DNA from: Tichowtungia aerotolerans
Lineage (GTDB): Bacteria > Verrucomicrobiota > Kiritimatiellia > Kiritimatiellales > Tichowtungiaceae
Assembly: GCF_009905215.1 (NCBI RefSeq)
Contig: NZ_CP047593.1
Span: forward strand, 434,001-498,000
Direction of reading: 5' to 3'
DNA length: 64,000 nt
The notes below the pieces were generated by a model that worked only from the letters and a program-made list of their open reading frames with translations, did not search any database and was not told the DNA's origin. Below, one piece after another: positions 8,698 through 18,399 of the stretch; the stretch's first letter is position 1, and every line of letters begins with the position of its first letter. Made by a program: the position numbers and the translations under genes.

Positions 8698-9254
8698 TAC
8701 TGGTCACCTTTATTTTTCTGTTCGAAGGGCATACCCATGAGGCGAAGCAGTTCAAACGCTTCCTCATTGGTTTCAGCAGTTGTGACGAAGGTCACATCCA
8801 TCCCATGGATTTTGCGAACCTTGTCCGGATCAATTTCCGGAAAGATGGTCTGTTCCTTCAATCCGAGCGAATAGTTCCCACGGCCGTCGAAAGACCCGGC
8901 GGGAATGCCGCGGAAGTCGCGGATACGCGGAAGAGCGATGTTGATGAGCCGATCCAGGAACTCATACATCCGGGCACCGCGGAGGGTAACCTTTCCGGAA
9001 AGCGAAACGCCTTCGCGCAGTTTGAAGTTTGAAACACTCCGTTTCGCTTTGATCATCATCGGACGCTGCCCGGTGATCTTGGCGAGGTCCTCCAGTACAG
9101 CCGTCAAGACATCACGGTCATACTGCATCCCTACGGAGACGTTAATGGCAATTTTGGAAATCGCCGGAATCTGCATGCGGTTCGCGTAGCTGTATTTCTT
9201 CTGCAGCTCCGGAACCACCTTTTCACGATATAATGTTTTCATTGTCGGGGTCAT
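8697..9254 (-). CDS. rplE: 50S ribosomal protein L5
   Basis: 185 residues. Conserved L5 elements are AYANRMQIPAISKI-like N-terminus, ITGQRPMMIKAKRSVSNFKLR and RIRDFRGIPAGSFDGRGNYS. Binds 5S rRNA and contacts the P-site tRNA. The first ATG (9254) is annotated. A second in-frame ATG at 9242 (MKTLYREKV) is also possible, since the nearest GAGGAG is rather far from 9254. Confidence 0.96.
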   Translation of the reverse strand: MTPTMKTLYREKVVPELQKKYSYANRMQIPAISKIAINVSVGMQYDRDVLTAVLEDLAKITGQRPMMIKAKRSVSNFKLREGVSLSGKVTLRGARMYEFLDRLINIALPRIRDFRGIPAGSFDGRGNYSLGLKEQTIFPEIDPDKVRKIHGMDVTFVTTAETNEEAFELLRLMGMPFEQKNKGDQ

Positions 9255-9294
9255 TTCAACGCCAACTCCTCGTAAATGGTTTGGTTGTTTCCTG

Positions 9295-9519
9295 TTAGTT
9301 TACTTTTTTCAGGTTCGACAGGTGAATCGGTGCCTCTTTTTCGATGACGCCGCCCTGAGGGTTATCCTGAGTCTTTCTGATGTGCTTTTTGACAAAGTTC
9401 AGTCCTTCAACCAGAGCACAACCGGATTCCGGCAGTACCTGAAGCACCTTCCCGGTATTCCCTTTGTCTTCTCCGGCAATCGCCTGAACGCTGTCGCCTT
9501 TCTTAATCTTCTGTGCCAT
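9295..9519 (-). CDS. rplX: 50S ribosomal protein L24
   Basis: 74 residues, short for L24, which is usually 100 or more. The KOW segment is intact: [20 protein letters not shown], then [20 protein letters not shown]. The protein ends soon after HLSNLKKV, lacking the usual C-terminal extension. No frameshift is visible downstream; the 40-bp gap before rplE is non-coding. Initiator of large-subunit assembly. Confidence 0.94.
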   Translation of the reverse strand: MAQKIKKGDSVQAIAGEDKGNTGKVLQVLPESGCALVEGLNFVKKHIRKTQDNPQGGVIEKEAPIHLSNLKKVN

Positions 9520-9536
9520 AAAAATTTCTCCCTATC

Positions 9537-9902
9537 TTAAAGAACTTCCGGCGCCAGCGAAACAACTTTCATGAAGTTGCCGTCACGCAGCTCACGGGCA
9601 ACCGGTCCGAAGATACGGGTTCCGCGCGGGTTATTGTTGGCGTCGATAATGACGGCCGCATTGGTGTCAAAGCGAAGCACAGAACCGTCCTTGCGGCGGA
9701 TTGGAGCTTTAGTGCGGACCACCACGGCTTCGAGGACATCGCCCTCTTTCACCATGCCGTGAGGCTGAGCCTCTTTAACCGCCACTTTGATGATTTCGCC
9801 GACCTTGGCATAGCGGCGTTTGGTTTTCAATACACGGATACACATAACGCTGCGCGCACCTGTGTTATCCGCCACATTCAATCTGCTCTGAACTTGAATC
9901 AT
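9537..9902 (-). CDS. rplN: 50S ribosomal protein L14
   Basis: 121 residues. Starts [19 protein letters not shown] and has the conserved [14 protein letters not shown] and [10 protein letters not shown] at the end. Forms intersubunit bridges. Follows rpsQ by 12 bp. Confidence 0.97.
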   Translation of the reverse strand: MIQVQSRLNVADNTGARSVMCIRVLKTKRRYAKVGEIIKVAVKEAQPHGMVKEGDVLEAVVVRTKAPIRRKDGSVLRFDTNAAVIIDANNNPRGTRIFGPVARELRDGNFMKVVSLAPEVL

Positions 9903-9914
9903 TGTTATCCTGCC

Positions 9915-10166
9915 TTATTTCGAAAGAATTTCAACAAGCCGCCACCGTTTCAGACGGCTGATCGGACGTGTTTCCATAATCCGAACTACACTGCCCACCT
10001 GCGCCTCGTTGTTCTCATCATGAGCGTGCACTTTTTTCTGCACCTTGATTTCCTTGCCCAGCAACGGATGCCGAACACGGCGTTCGATGAGCACGGCGAT
10101 GGTTTTGTTGTTGGATGCGCCGCATACACGGCCCTCACGCACTTTACGATGTCCTCTTGAATCCAT
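9915..10166 (-). CDS. rpsQ: 30S ribosomal protein S17
   Basis: 83 residues. RKVREGRVCGASNNKTIAV and the OB-fold signature DENNEAQVGSVVRIMETRPI identify S17. The GAGGGG ribosome site lies within the last codons of rpmC, 3 bp upstream, so translation of the two is likely coupled. Confidence 0.96.
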   Translation of the reverse strand: MDSRGHRKVREGRVCGASNNKTIAVLIERRVRHPLLGKEIKVQKKVHAHDENNEAQVGSVVRIMETRPISRLKRWRLVEILSK

Positions 10167-10169
10167 CTT

Positions 10170-10370
10170 TTACCCCTCGGCGGTTGCCGCCTGATTCATG
10201 ATCGTTTTGATGCGAGCGATCGTGCGACGCACGGTGCGGATCTGCAGCGGATTTTCCAGCTGTCCAGATACCTGCTGAAGCCGCAGGTTAAACAGCTCCT
10301 TTTTCGCATCATCGAGCTGCGCCTGCAGCTCGGCGGTTGTCATGTCTTTAAGTTGCTTTGTTTTATTCAT
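10170..10370 (-). CDS. rpmC: 50S ribosomal protein L29
   Basis: 66 residues forming a helical hairpin: [20 protein letters not shown], then [20 protein letters not shown]. Typical L29 length. Located near the polypeptide exit tunnel, where it helps dock trigger factor and SRP. Confidence 0.96.
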   Translation of the reverse strand: MNKTKQLKDMTTAELQAQLDDAKKELFNLRLQQVSGQLENPLQIRTVRRTIARIKTIMNQAATAEG

Positions 10371-10395
10371 TTGACTGCTCTCAATCTCAAATCGG

Positions 10396-10809
10396 TTAGC
10401 CGTGGCGGGTCACAAAACGGACGCGAATCGGCAGTTTCGTGGCAGCCAGGCGCATGGCCACACGGGCCTGTGACTCAGTGACACCGTCCAGCTCGAACAG
10501 CATCCGTCCCGGACGCACCACTGAAACCCAGCCCTCAACGCCACCTTTCCCTTTACCCATTCGAACCTCGAGCGGCTTTTTGGTGTAAGGTTTGTCAGGG
10601 AAAATCCGAATCCAGAGTTTTCCTTTACGTTTCAGGTTGCGGTTGATGGCCACACGACAGGCCTCAATCTGAATGTTAGTAATCCAGGCGCGCTCCAGAG
10701 CCTGCAGACCGAACTGGCCGAACGCAATGGTCGTTCCGGCTTTAGCCATTCCGCGGCGGGAGCCCTTTTGGACTTTCCGATATTTAACTCGTTTGGGCAT
10801 TAAAGGCAT
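10396..10809 (-). CDS. rplP: 50S ribosomal protein L16
   Basis: 137 residues. [39 protein letters not shown] and [19 protein letters not shown] are diagnostic of L16. ATG 10809 (giving MPLMPKR) is preferred to 10800 because GAGGAG lies about 9 bases upstream of it. L16 organises the A-site region of the large subunit. Confidence 0.97.
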   Translation of the reverse strand: MPLMPKRVKYRKVQKGSRRGMAKAGTTIAFGQFGLQALERAWITNIQIEACRVAINRNLKRKGKLWIRIFPDKPYTKKPLEVRMGKGKGGVEGWVSVVRPGRMLFELDGVTESQARVAMRLAATKLPIRVRFVTRHG

Positions 10810-10824
10810 TGGTCAATACTCCTC

Positions 10825-11460
10825 TTAAACTTCGGCCTTCTCGTCCTTCTTGCAAATCCACACTTTGATGCCGATCGCACCGGCCACGGTGCGGGCAGTT
10901 GCAGTACCGTAGTCAATGTCAGCACGCAAGGTATGCAATGGGATCTTTCCTTCTTTATAGCTTTCGGAACGGGACAGCTCAGCGCCCCCCAGACGGCCGG
11001 AAGCCATTACTTTGATTCCCTCTGCTCCGGTATCCATCGCCATCTGAATTGCGCGTTTCATGGCGCGGCGGAAGGAAACACGACGCTCCAGCTGCAGAGC
11101 AATGTTCTCTGCCACCAGTTTTGCGTCCAGATCAGGGGTTTTCACCTCATCAATTTCAATATAGACTTCTTTTTTAGTCAGGCGGCCCAACTGCTCGCGC
11201 AGGCGTTCAATATCTTCACCTTTGCGACCGATCACCAGACCCGGACGGGCCGTGCGAACAGTGACACGAACGCGGTTTGCGTACCGTTCGATGAATACAT
11301 TGGAGAGCGCCGCATCTTTGAGGCGGGTCTGTACTACTTCGCGGATACGGGTATCTTCAAGAAGCAGGTCGGAGAACTCCTTCTTGCCGGCAAACCAGCG
11401 GGAACGCCAGTTCTTATTAACCGCGACACGAAGGCCGATAGGATTTACTTTCTGTCCCAA
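10825..11460 (-). CDS. rpsC: 30S ribosomal protein S3
   Basis: 211 residues. [20 protein letters not shown] at the start, KH domain with [13 protein letters not shown], and the C-domain [20 protein letters not shown]. The only start that gives the universally conserved MGQKVNP is a TTG at 11460, preceded by AAAGGGA. A TTG start for a highly expressed ribosomal protein is uncommon. Lines the mRNA entry tunnel. Confidence 0.96.
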   Translation of the reverse strand: MGQKVNPIGLRVAVNKNWRSRWFAGKKEFSDLLLEDTRIREVVQTRLKDAALSNVFIERYANRVRVTVRTARPGLVIGRKGEDIERLREQLGRLTKKEVYIEIDEVKTPDLDAKLVAENIALQLERRVSFRRAMKRAIQMAMDTGAEGIKVMASGRLGGAELSRSESYKEGKIPLHTLRADIDYGTATARTVAGAIGIKVWICKKDEKAEV

Positions 11461-11474
11461 AACGATTCCCTTTC

Positions 11475-11810
11475 TTATTTACGGTCGGTTAAAACCACAG
11501 TGACGTGAGACGTGCGTTTGCGAATAGGACTTGCCGATCCGCGGGCGCGGGGACGAAAGCGTTTCAGCGTCGGTCCACCGTCAATATATGCGTCTTTTAC
11601 AATCAGTTTGTCTGCGGAGATCCCTTCATTCGCTTCGGCGTTGGCCGCAGCGGACTTCAAGGTTTTGCCGATCTGAGCGGCAGACTTCTTCGCATTAAAC
11701 TCGGTAATGCGGAGAGCATCCGCAACCGAGAGCCCTTTGATCGCAGCTGCGACTCCACGGGCTTTCAGCGGAGACATCCGCACATATTTCGTTGTAGCTG
11801 AAACTTCCAT
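11475..11810 (-). CDS. rplV: 50S ribosomal protein L22
   Basis: 111 residues. [20 protein letters not shown], then the hairpin tip and the diagnostic [20 protein letters not shown] that reaches into the exit tunnel. GAGAGAAAG precedes ATG 11810. Confidence 0.96.
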   Translation of the reverse strand: MEVSATTKYVRMSPLKARGVAAAIKGLSVADALRITEFNAKKSAAQIGKTLKSAAANAEANEGISADKLIVKDAYIDGGPTLKRFRPRARGSASPIRKRTSHVTVVLTDRK

Positions 11811-11833
11811 TTGTCTTTCTCTCGATTTAGCGA

Positions 11834-11857
11834 CCGCCTTTTTCTGCGCAAAGGCGG
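11834..11857 (-). promoter_or_regulatory. hairpin in the rpsS-rplV spacer
   Basis: The 96-bp gap between rpsS and rplV (11811-11906) is by far the longest inside the S10-spc gene run; other gaps are mostly under 45 bp. It holds a perfect 8-bp stem (CCGCCTTT / AAAGGCGG) around an 8-base loop. There is no U-tract after it in the transcription direction, so an RNA processing or regulatory element is more likely than a terminator. No small ORF with a ribosome site is visible in the gap. Confidence 0.45.
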
Positions 11858-11906
11858 AAACTATACGTCATTCTTTTTTCAAATCCAGTACTTCTATCAA
11901 AAATGT

Positions 11907-12185
11907 TTACCGCATGGTCTTGTCAGTCGCAATTCCGTGCGTTCTGAAGGCGCGCGTCGGAGCAAATTCGCCCAAACGATGGCCGACCATGTTTTCCGTT
12001 ACAAAAACCGAAACAAACACTTTGCCGTTATGCACCATAAAGGTGTGCCCGACAAAATCCGGCGCAATCATGGAAGCGCGCGCCCATGTTTTGATCGGTT
12101 GTTTTCTTCCAGACGCATCCATCTGTTCCACTTTTTTCAACAGCTTTGCGTCAACAAAAGGACCTTTTTTAAGTGAACGTGCCAT
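11907..12185 (-). CDS. rpsS: 30S ribosomal protein S19
   Basis: 92 residues. [39 protein letters not shown] and [19 protein letters not shown] form the standard S19. Three bp after rplB. Forms the head of the small subunit with S13, whose gene is not in the window. Confidence 0.97.
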   Translation of the reverse strand: MARSLKKGPFVDAKLLKKVEQMDASGRKQPIKTWARASMIAPDFVGHTFMVHNGKVFVSVFVTENMVGHRLGEFAPTRAFRTHGIATDKTMR

Positions 12186-12188
12186 AAC

Positions 12189-13019
12189 TTACTTCTTTCT
12201 CCGTTCAACAATGAACTGGCTGGATGCTTTCTTGTTCTTGCGGGTGCGTTTGCCTTTGGCGAGCGTGCCCCACGGGGAGGTCGGATGACCACCACCGGAG
12301 GTGCGGCCTTCACCACCACCCATCGGATGGTCAACCGGGTTCATCGCCACACCGCGAACGGTCGGGCGAACACCCAGCCAGCGCTTGCGACCGGCTTTAC
12401 CGCTGACGATATTTTCATGATCCACGTTGCCAACACGACCGATCGTCGCCATGCACTGCGTGCGAATGCGACGAATCTCACCGGACGGCATCTTCAAGTT
12501 GGCAAGACCGGCTTCACGGCTCATCAGCTGAGCACCGGTTCCGGCGGAACGCGCAATCTGCGCACCGCAGCCCGGCTCGAGCTCAATATTGTGAACCGTC
12601 ATTCCCAAAGGAATTTCGGCCAGCGGCAGAGCATTGCCGAGAACCGGTTCAGAACCGGGACCGGAAAACAGGGTTGATCCGACTTCCAGACCGGCCGGAG
12701 CAATGATGTAGCGTTTTTCACCATCTGCATAATGCAACAGCGCGATACGGGCCGAACGGTTCGGATCGTATTCGATCGTTGCCACTTTGGCCGGAATCCC
12801 GAACTTGTTGCGTTTAAAATCAATCACACGGTAGCGACGTTTATGTCCTCCCCCTTTGTGGCGAGTGGTCAAACGACCGGAACTGTTGCGTCCGCCCGTG
12901 CTTTTCTTCGAACGGAGCAGGGAACGCTCCGGAGTGTTTTTGGTTGTAATTTCATCGAACGCGGAGGTCGTCATATGACGGCGACTGGGCGTTGTCGGTT
13001 TATATTTTTTAAGTGCCAT
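12189..13019 (-). CDS. rplB: 50S ribosomal protein L2
   Basis: 276 residues. [40 protein letters not shown] and the C-terminal [20 protein letters not shown] carrying the histidine implicated near the peptidyl-transferase centre. AAGGAG precedes ATG 13019. Confidence 0.98.
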   Translation of the reverse strand: MALKKYKPTTPSRRHMTTSAFDEITTKNTPERSLLRSKKSTGGRNSSGRLTTRHKGGGHKRRYRVIDFKRNKFGIPAKVATIEYDPNRSARIALLHYADGEKRYIIAPAGLEVGSTLFSGPGSEPVLGNALPLAEIPLGMTVHNIELEPGCGAQIARSAGTGAQLMSREAGLANLKMPSGEIRRIRTQCMATIGRVGNVDHENIVSGKAGRKRWLGVRPTVRGVAMNPVDHPMGGGEGRTSGGGHPTSPWGTLAKGKRTRKNKKASSQFIVERRKK

Positions 13020-13031
13020 GGTTCAAACTCC

Positions 13032-13316
13032 TTACACAAAATCGATCGTGTTGCCTTCGGCGAGCGTAACAACCGCGCGCTTCCAATCAGCGGTTTTGCC
13101 GGAACTGGCAGTGCGCTGACGCTTCTTTTTGCCCTGGCGGTTCATGGTGTTCACAGAAACCACTTTCACCTTGAAGAGCTGCTCAACTGCTTCTTTAATT
13201 TCCAGCTTGTTTGCGGACGGATTCACTCGGAAGAGGTACTTGTTTTCCTCTTCAGCAAGGCGGGTGCCTTTTTCCGTCAGCAACGCTCTGTCAATTACCT
13301 GATAAATATCTTTCAT
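13032..13316 (-). CDS. rplW: 50S ribosomal protein L23
   Basis: 94 residues. DIYQVIDRALLTEKGTRLAE and LFRVNPSANKLEIKEAVEQL are the L23 core, and the loop RQGKKKRQRTASSGKTADWK is basic as usual. Main docking site of nascent-chain factors at the tunnel exit. AGAGGAG precedes the ATG. Confidence 0.96.
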   Translation of the reverse strand: MKDIYQVIDRALLTEKGTRLAEEENKYLFRVNPSANKLEIKEAVEQLFKVKVVSVNTMNRQGKKKRQRTASSGKTADWKRAVVTLAEGNTIDFV

Positions 13317-13330
13317 TTTTAAACTCCTCT

Positions 13331-13954
13331 TTAGGCCACGCGTTTTTCGAGTTTTTCCATCGCAGCCTTGGTGATGAGGATCTGCGGATAGCGAACGACC
13401 TGCCAGGTGTTCAAGGTCTCAGCACAGACAACCTCTACATCCTGCCGGTTGCGGGCGGCCAAGCAAATATTCTCATCGAACTCGCTGATAACCAGCAGCG
13501 CTTTGCCCTGCACCTCAAGGCTTTTCAGCAGCGAGGTGATCTCTTTGGTTTTCGGAGTCTCCAGTTTCAGATCGTCCAGAACCGTCACTCCACCATCTGC
13601 AGCGCGTTCGCCGAAAGCGCGGGCAAAAGCAAGTCGTGCCACTTTTCGAGGCATCTTTTTGCGGACTTTGTGCGGATGCGGTCCCCAGGCAACAGCACCA
13701 CCGCGCCATACAGGCGACTGACGGTAACCGGCGCGGGCGCGGCCCATGCCTTTCTGTTTCCATGGTTTCTTACCGGATCCGGCAACAGCTCCTTTGCCCT
13801 GCGTGTTTGCAGAACCCTGATGCTGATGGGCCTGATAATTGATAACCGACTGAAAGACCGCCTGCGATCCTTTATCGCTTACAGCGAAACTGTCGCTCAA
13901 CGCGACTTCGCCCAGCGTCTTTCCCTTACAATCTTTAAGTGCCAGCGTACTCAT
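13331..13954 (-). CDS. rplD: 50S ribosomal protein L4
   Basis: 207 residues. The tunnel-loop region VAGSGKKPWKQKGMGRARAG and SPVWRGGAVAWGPHPH identify L4. The beta-alpha C-domain is complete. In several bacteria L4 is the autoregulator of the S10 operon; no such leader could be recognised upstream of rpsJ here. Confidence 0.97.
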   Translation of the reverse strand: MSTLALKDCKGKTLGEVALSDSFAVSDKGSQAVFQSVINYQAHQHQGSANTQGKGAVAGSGKKPWKQKGMGRARAGYRQSPVWRGGAVAWGPHPHKVRKKMPRKVARLAFARAFGERAADGGVTVLDDLKLETPKTKEITSLLKSLEVQGKALLVISEFDENICLAARNRQDVEVVCAETLNTWQVVRYPQILITKAAMEKLEKRVA

Positions 13955-13969
13955 GTTCGTCCTCTCAGA

Positions 13970-14602
13970 TTATTTCTTTTTGAGCGCTTCGCGCAGTACC
14001 ACCGTACTGCCGTTTGCGCCGGGCACTGCCCCTTTAACCAGAACCAGATTTTCTTCCGGACGAACCTGAATCACTTTCAGGTTCTGAACCGTAATGTTTG
14101 TGTTGCCCATCTGTCCGGCCATTTTTTTGCCTTTGAAAACGCGGGCCGGAAATTCGCACTGTCCGATCGAACCCGGAACACGCAGGGTGCTTTTGCCACC
14201 GTGGGAGGCACGACCTCCAGCGAATCCGTGACGACGAACAACCCCCTGAAAACCTTTACCTTTGGTCTTACCGATCACATCGACAAACTGAACCTCTTCG
14301 AAAACTCCTGCGGTCAGCATGTCGCCGGCTTTGGTTTCATCCTCAGCGCTGACAATCACTTCAGCCAGCTCACGCGTCGGTGCAACACCGGCTTTTTTGA
14401 AGTGACCGAGAAGCGACTTGTTCACGCGGTGCTCCTTCTGCTCGCTGAAACCGATCTGAACAGCTTCGTAACCGTCGGTCTCCTGCGTCTTGCGCTGAAC
14501 CACACTGCACGGCCCGGCTTCAATCACAGTAACAGGCACTCGCTGCCCTTCGTCATTGAAGATCTGGGTCATTCCCAACTTTTTTCCAATTAAACTTTTC
14601 AT
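13970..14602 (-). CDS. rplC: 50S ribosomal protein L3
   Basis: 210 residues. Starts [20 protein letters not shown]. The central conserved loop [20 protein letters not shown] carries the glutamine methylated by PrmB in E. coli, and [20 protein letters not shown] follows. One of the first proteins in large-subunit assembly. Confidence 0.97.
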   Translation of the reverse strand: MKSLIGKKLGMTQIFNDEGQRVPVTVIEAGPCSVVQRKTQETDGYEAVQIGFSEQKEHRVNKSLLGHFKKAGVAPTRELAEVIVSAEDETKAGDMLTAGVFEEVQFVDVIGKTKGKGFQGVVRRHGFAGGRASHGGKSTLRVPGSIGQCEFPARVFKGKKMAGQMGNTNITVQNLKVIQVRPEENLVLVKGAVPGANGSTVVLREALKKK

Positions 14603-14610
14603 GATGCCAC

Positions 14611-14919
14611 TCAGATTTTAATGGTGATGTCCACACCCGCCGGGAGGTTGAGCTTTTTCAGCTCGTCCACCGTTTTGATGGTCGGGTCAATAATATCCAG
14701 CAGACGCTTGTGCGTGCGGATCTCAAACTGTTCCATGGATTTCTTATTTACGAACGGCGAGCGGTTGACCGTGAACCGTTCGATACGGGTCGGCATCGGA
14801 ATCGGTCCGGCCACACGGGCGCCCGTGCGTTTGGCGGTTTCGACAATATCTTTCGACGAAGCGTCGAGGACGCGGTGGTCAAAAGATTTCAAACGTATAC
14901 GTATGCGTTGATTATTCAT
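14611..14919 (-). CDS. rpsJ: 30S ribosomal protein S10
   Basis: 102 residues. [40 protein letters not shown] and ITIKI at the end. Nine bp downstream of fusA. In most bacteria tuf (EF-Tu) lies between these two genes; here there is no room for it. Also NusE in antitermination. Confidence 0.97.
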   Translation of the reverse strand: MNNQRIRIRLKSFDHRVLDASSKDIVETAKRTGARVAGPIPMPTRIERFTVNRSPFVNKKSMEQFEIRTHKRLLDIIDPTIKTVDELKKLNLPAGVDITIKI

Positions 14920-14928
14920 AACTCTTCT

Positions 14929-17067
14929 CTAGTAGCGGTTTAAAATAGTCTCCTGCATTGAATCAGGGACCGCCTCAAAGCTTTGCGGCTCCATCGTGTA
15001 ACTGGCCCGTCCTTTGGTCAGAGAGCGCAAGGTTGTAGCATAGCCGAACATTTCTGCCAAGGGCACATCTACATGCACTATCTGAACCGCATCGCGGGCC
15101 TCGATCTCGCGAATCCGTCCGCGACGACCGTTTAAATCGTTCATGACATCCCCCAGATGTTCCTCCGGGACGATAATTTCCAACTTCATGATCGGCTCGA
15201 GCAACGTCGGGGAAGACTCGCCGACCGCTTCGCGCAGCGCCATAACCGCCGCCGTGCGAAACGCCATCTCTGATGAATCCACCGGATGGGCTTCGCCTCC
15301 GGTTACATTCACGTGGATATCCACCAGCGGATAATTTCCCAGCACGCCGGTCATCAGTGCATCAGAGATGCCCTGCCTGATCGGCAGATGGAACTCCGCC
15401 GGAATCACTTCATTGGAAACACTTAAATCAATCTGGTTGCCCTCGCCGCGCTGACGCGGGCTCACCTCAATCACCAGCTTTGCGAAATGACCGCGGCCAC
15501 CGATCTCACGCTCAAAGGTAAACGTGCCGGTTCCAACCTTTTGAGCACTTTCGCGATAAGCTACCACCGGTTTACCGGCATTGGCCCGCACTTTGAATTC
15601 GCGCAGAATGCGGTCTTTGATGATCTCAAGGTGAAGTTCACCCATACCGTTAACAATCGTCTGCCCGGTGTCCTCGTTCGTCGTCACACGGAAAGTAGGA
15701 TCTTCATCCATCATGGACTGGAGGGCGGCAGTCAGGGAATCACGGTCGGCCTGGGTTTTCGGCTCAATCGCCATGGCGATAACCGGTTCTGGAAACTCAA
15801 TGCTCTCCAGCACAATCGGAGAGTTTTCAACACACAGCGTATCCCCGGTCGTAAACTGTTTCAGCCCTGCAATTGCTCCGATTTCACCGGAGAAAAGAAC
15901 CTCCACATCCTCGCGGCTGTTGGCATGCAGGCGCAGCAGACGACCGATCTTCTCGCGCTTGCGGGTACGCGGATTGAATACATTCTGGCGCTTTTCGAGC
16001 TTGCCGGAATAAATGCGTACAAAAACGAGTTTTCCGACAAATGAATCGGTGGCCATCTTAAAGGCCAGCCCGCTGAGCGGCTCAAAGTCGCTGGCTTCGC
16101 GGGTTTCTTCCGCCTCGGTCTTCGGATGAATCCCTTTCACGGCCGGAATATCGACCGGAGACGGCAGATAATCAACCACCGCATCAAGCAAAGGCTGAAC
16201 TCCTTTGTTTTTCAATGAAGACCCGCAGAGCACGGGAACCATGTCTCCGGAAATTGCGGCACTGCGGATTGCCGGAACCAGCAGATCGGCTGAAACATCA
16301 GAATTTTCAAGATAGGCTTCCAGCAGTGTTTCATCGGATTCGGCAGCCTTCTCAACCAGAGCGGCGCGCATTTCCTCTGCTTTGGATGCCAGTTCTTCGG
16401 GAACCGGGATTTCGACAACATCGCTGCCGAGGGTTTCTTCACTGAAGGTATAGGCCTTCATATGAACGAGGTCTATTATCCCGCTGAAAGTCTCTGCGGC
16501 GCCGATCGGCAGCTGCACCGGCACAGCAGGAGCGGCCAGTTTTTCGCGCATCTGCTGAACGACCGCATCAAAATTAGCTCCCATACGGTCCATCTTGTTG
16601 ATGAAGGCGAGGCAGGGAACATTATATTTTTTGGCCTGACGCCAGACGGTTTCGGACTGAGGCTGTACGCCTCCCACTCCGCAGAAAACCCCTACGGCGC
16701 CGTCCAGCACACGAAGGGATCGTTCCACCTCCACGGTAAAGTCCACATGTCCGGGAGTGTCAATGATGTTGATCTGGCGATCGCGCCAGAAACAGGTGGT
16801 TGCGGCGGAAGTAATAGTGATTCCGCGCTCCTGCTCCTGTTCCATCCAGTCCATGACGGCGGTGCCTTCATGCACTTCGCCGATTTTATAAACCCGCCCT
16901 GTATAATAGAGAATCCGCTCGGTCGTCGTGGTTTTACCCGCATCGATATGAGCGACAATGCCGATGTTGCGAATCGACGAAAGCGCGCGACCACGTGACG
17001 CATCTTCCCTCTGGGAAGGCGCAACGCCGCTACATTTTTTTCCGTCTTTACTCACAACAACACTCAT
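14929..17067 (-). CDS. fusA: elongation factor G
   Basis: 712 residues. GTPase motifs G1 [20 protein letters not shown]2 [12 protein letters not shown]3 DTPGHVDFT and G4 NKMD. The five-domain EF-G length is complete and ends [17 protein letters not shown]. The frame extends four codons to a TTG, but ATG 17067 with GAGAG 6 bases upstream gives a conventional start. The N-terminus ([20 protein letters not shown]) is about 30 residues longer than in E. coli before the first strand. Drives ribosome translocation. Confidence 0.97.
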   Translation of the reverse strand: MSVVVSKDGKKCSGVAPSQREDASRGRALSSIRNIGIVAHIDAGKTTTTERILYYTGRVYKIGEVHEGTAVMDWMEQEQERGITITSAATTCFWRDRQINIIDTPGHVDFTVEVERSLRVLDGAVGVFCGVGGVQPQSETVWRQAKKYNVPCLAFINKMDRMGANFDAVVQQMREKLAAPAVPVQLPIGAAETFSGIIDLVHMKAYTFSEETLGSDVVEIPVPEELASKAEEMRAALVEKAAESDETLLEAYLENSDVSADLLVPAIRSAAISGDMVPVLCGSSLKNKGVQPLLDAVVDYLPSPVDIPAVKGIHPKTEAEETREASDFEPLSGLAFKMATDSFVGKLVFVRIYSGKLEKRQNVFNPRTRKREKIGRLLRLHANSREDVEVLFSGEIGAIAGLKQFTTGDTLCVENSPIVLESIEFPEPVIAMAIEPKTQADRDSLTAALQSMMDEDPTFRVTTNEDTGQTIVNGMGELHLEIIKDRILREFKVRANAGKPVVAYRESAQKVGTGTFTFEREIGGRGHFAKLVIEVSPRQRGEGNQIDLSVSNEVIPAEFHLPIRQGISDALMTGVLGNYPLVDIHVNVTGGEAHPVDSSEMAFRTAAVMALREAVGESSPTLLEPIMKLEIIVPEEHLGDVMNDLNGRRGRIREIEARDAVQIVHVDVPLAEMFGYATTLRSLTKGRASYTMEPQSFEAVPDSMQETILNRY

Positions 17068-17111
17068 TTTAACTCTCAAAGAACAAGGGGGTGGGATGCA
17101 TCATCCCATCA

Positions 17112-17585
17112 TTACCAGCGGTAATGAGCGAACGCTTTGTTCGCCTGAGCCATCTTATGCGTATCATCCCGCTTTTTAATGCAGGAACCCTGGTTAGCAT
17201 ACGCATCCAACAGCTCCATAGACAGCGCACGGCGCATCGGCATACCGCGGCGGCCCTTGGAATACTGGATCAGCCAGCGGCTGGCCAGAGCAGTCTGGCG
17301 TTTCGGGCCGACTTCCACCGGAACCTGATACGTGGCACCACCGACACGACGGGATTTCACTTCCAGTTTCGGCTTAATGTTTTCCATCGCCTGAGTCAGC
17401 ACAGCCAACGGATCTTCATCCTTCAGCTTGCTTTGGATATCTTCGAGGGCTCCATACACGATGGAAGCGGCGGTTGCTTTTTTGCCGCGACCCATAATGG
17501 CGTTAATCATATAAGCGATCAGCTCGCTGTTGTAGCGGGGATCGGGGGTTAACGTACGTTTTTCTGCTGCGCGTCTTCTTGCCAT
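17112..17585 (-). CDS. rpsG: 30S ribosomal protein S7
   Basis: 157 residues. MARRRAAEKRTLTPDPRYNS, then NIKPKLEVKSRRVGGATYQV and the C-terminal KKRDDTHKMAQANKAFAHYR. Binds the 16S 3' major domain and, in E. coli, represses the str operon. Located between rpsL and fusA in the standard order. Confidence 0.97.
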   Translation of the reverse strand: MARRRAAEKRTLTPDPRYNSELIAYMINAIMGRGKKATAASIVYGALEDIQSKLKDEDPLAVLTQAMENIKPKLEVKSRRVGGATYQVPVEVGPKRQTALASRWLIQYSKGRRGMPMRRALSMELLDAYANQGSCIKKRDDTHKMAQANKAFAHYRW

Positions 17586-17602
17586 GATCTAAAAACCTTT
17601 AC

Positions 17603-17980
17603 TTATGATTCTTTCGGCTTTTTCGCACCGTATTTTGAACGACCCTGTTTGCGTCCATCCACACCAAGACAGTCCAACGCACCGCGAACGATGTGATAAC
17701 GAACACCCGGCAAGTCCTTTACACGACCGCCACGAACCAGCACCATGCTGTGTTCCTGCAGGTTGTGGCCTTCACCCGGGATGTAGGCATTGATTTCGCG
17801 ACCGTTGGTCAAACGGACACGGGCGATTTTACGAAGCGCCGAGTTCGGCTTCTTCGGGGTCTGGGTTTTCACCAAAAGACAAACACCGCGGCGCTGCGGA
17901 CAGGCGGTCAACGCAGGACACTTTTTCTTCTTCTTAATCGGCGTACGCGGTTTTCTAACAAGCTGATTTACTGTAGGCAT
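17603..17980 (-). CDS. rpsL: 30S ribosomal protein S12
   Basis: 125 residues. [20 protein letters not shown], then [20 protein letters not shown] and [18 protein letters not shown]. The lysines at the two classic streptomycin positions (KKPNS and RVKDL) are wild type. The frame stays open six codons upstream, but ATG 17980 has GGAAGGGA 5-6 bases before it and gives the universal N-terminus. First gene of the long ribosomal unit; rpoBC does not precede it in this window. Confidence 0.97.
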   Translation of the reverse strand: MPTVNQLVRKPRTPIKKKKKCPALTACPQRRGVCLLVKTQTPKKPNSALRKIARVRLTNGREINAYIPGEGHNLQEHSMVLVRGGRVKDLPGVRYHIVRGALDCLGVDGRKQGRSKYGAKKPKES

Positions 17981-18012
17981 AAAAATCCCTTCCTTCAAAA
18001 AACGAGCGGCAG

Positions 18013-18041
18013 ATAGTATGTTTCCTCTGTCCGTCCCGCAA
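18013..18041 (-). promoter_or_regulatory. candidate promoter of the rpsL operon
   Basis: Reading on the minus strand there is TTGCGG (18041-18036), a 17-bp spacer and TACTAT (18018-18013), about 33 bp before the rpsL start codon. Spacing is ideal for a housekeeping sigma factor; the match to consensus is moderate. No other better candidate was found in the first 150 bp upstream. Confidence 0.4.
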
Positions 18042-18399
18042 GCATTTCATTCATTTTTTTTCACATTTTTTATTTTGCCCGTCCAATACGCGTTTGGACT
18101 AAGCCTGTATTACAAAATTCGCACCGCGGCACGGCTCGAAGTATACCGCAATCTCCGGACACCTGCTCAAGAACCGAAGAGACAAACCCTTGGACGTCCC
18201 CGCCCCCTGTTACAGGCGGTCGGAACAGCCACAAAACAGATGAAGGTCCCAATGGCCGGGAAAATCGTCCAATCATTTCCCAATGCTCGGAAGGTTCTAC
18301 CGGATTCTTCCAAAACTTGGAACAAAGAAGCTCGTCTTTTTCCAGCGGCCTGAAAAACAGGAACCGACCCTCGCCCGTCAACACTCCGCATTCCATCCA
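18042..18399. other. ~360-bp intergenic region upstream of rpsL
   Basis: No convincing gene. A 108-codon open frame on the minus strand (18070-18396) has no ribosome site and no recognisable features. The region holds an imperfect GTCCAA-N7-TTGGAC inverted repeat (18081-18099), a perfect TTCCAA palindrome at 18308 and a degenerate one about 30 bp to its left. The AT-rich stretch at 18050-18080 could be an UP-like element for the rpsL promoter, although it lies just upstream of the -35 only in part. A small RNA cannot be excluded. Confidence 0.5.
18308..18322. repeat. TTCCAA palindrome, core AAC
   Basis: Perfect TTCCAA-AAC-TTGGAA between rpsL and the small membrane protein gene. A degenerate relative (TTTCCCAATGCTCGGAA) lies about 30 bp to its left, repeating the paired arrangement seen elsewhere in the window. 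Confidence 0.85.

Noticed and set aside
13211-14593. 460-codon plus-strand frame
   Set aside because: Antisense to rplW, rplD and rplC.
18070-18396. 108-codon frame upstream of rpsL on the minus strand
   Set aside because: No ribosome site, no domain, and it spans a palindrome and the probable promoter area; composition is that of intergenic DNA.
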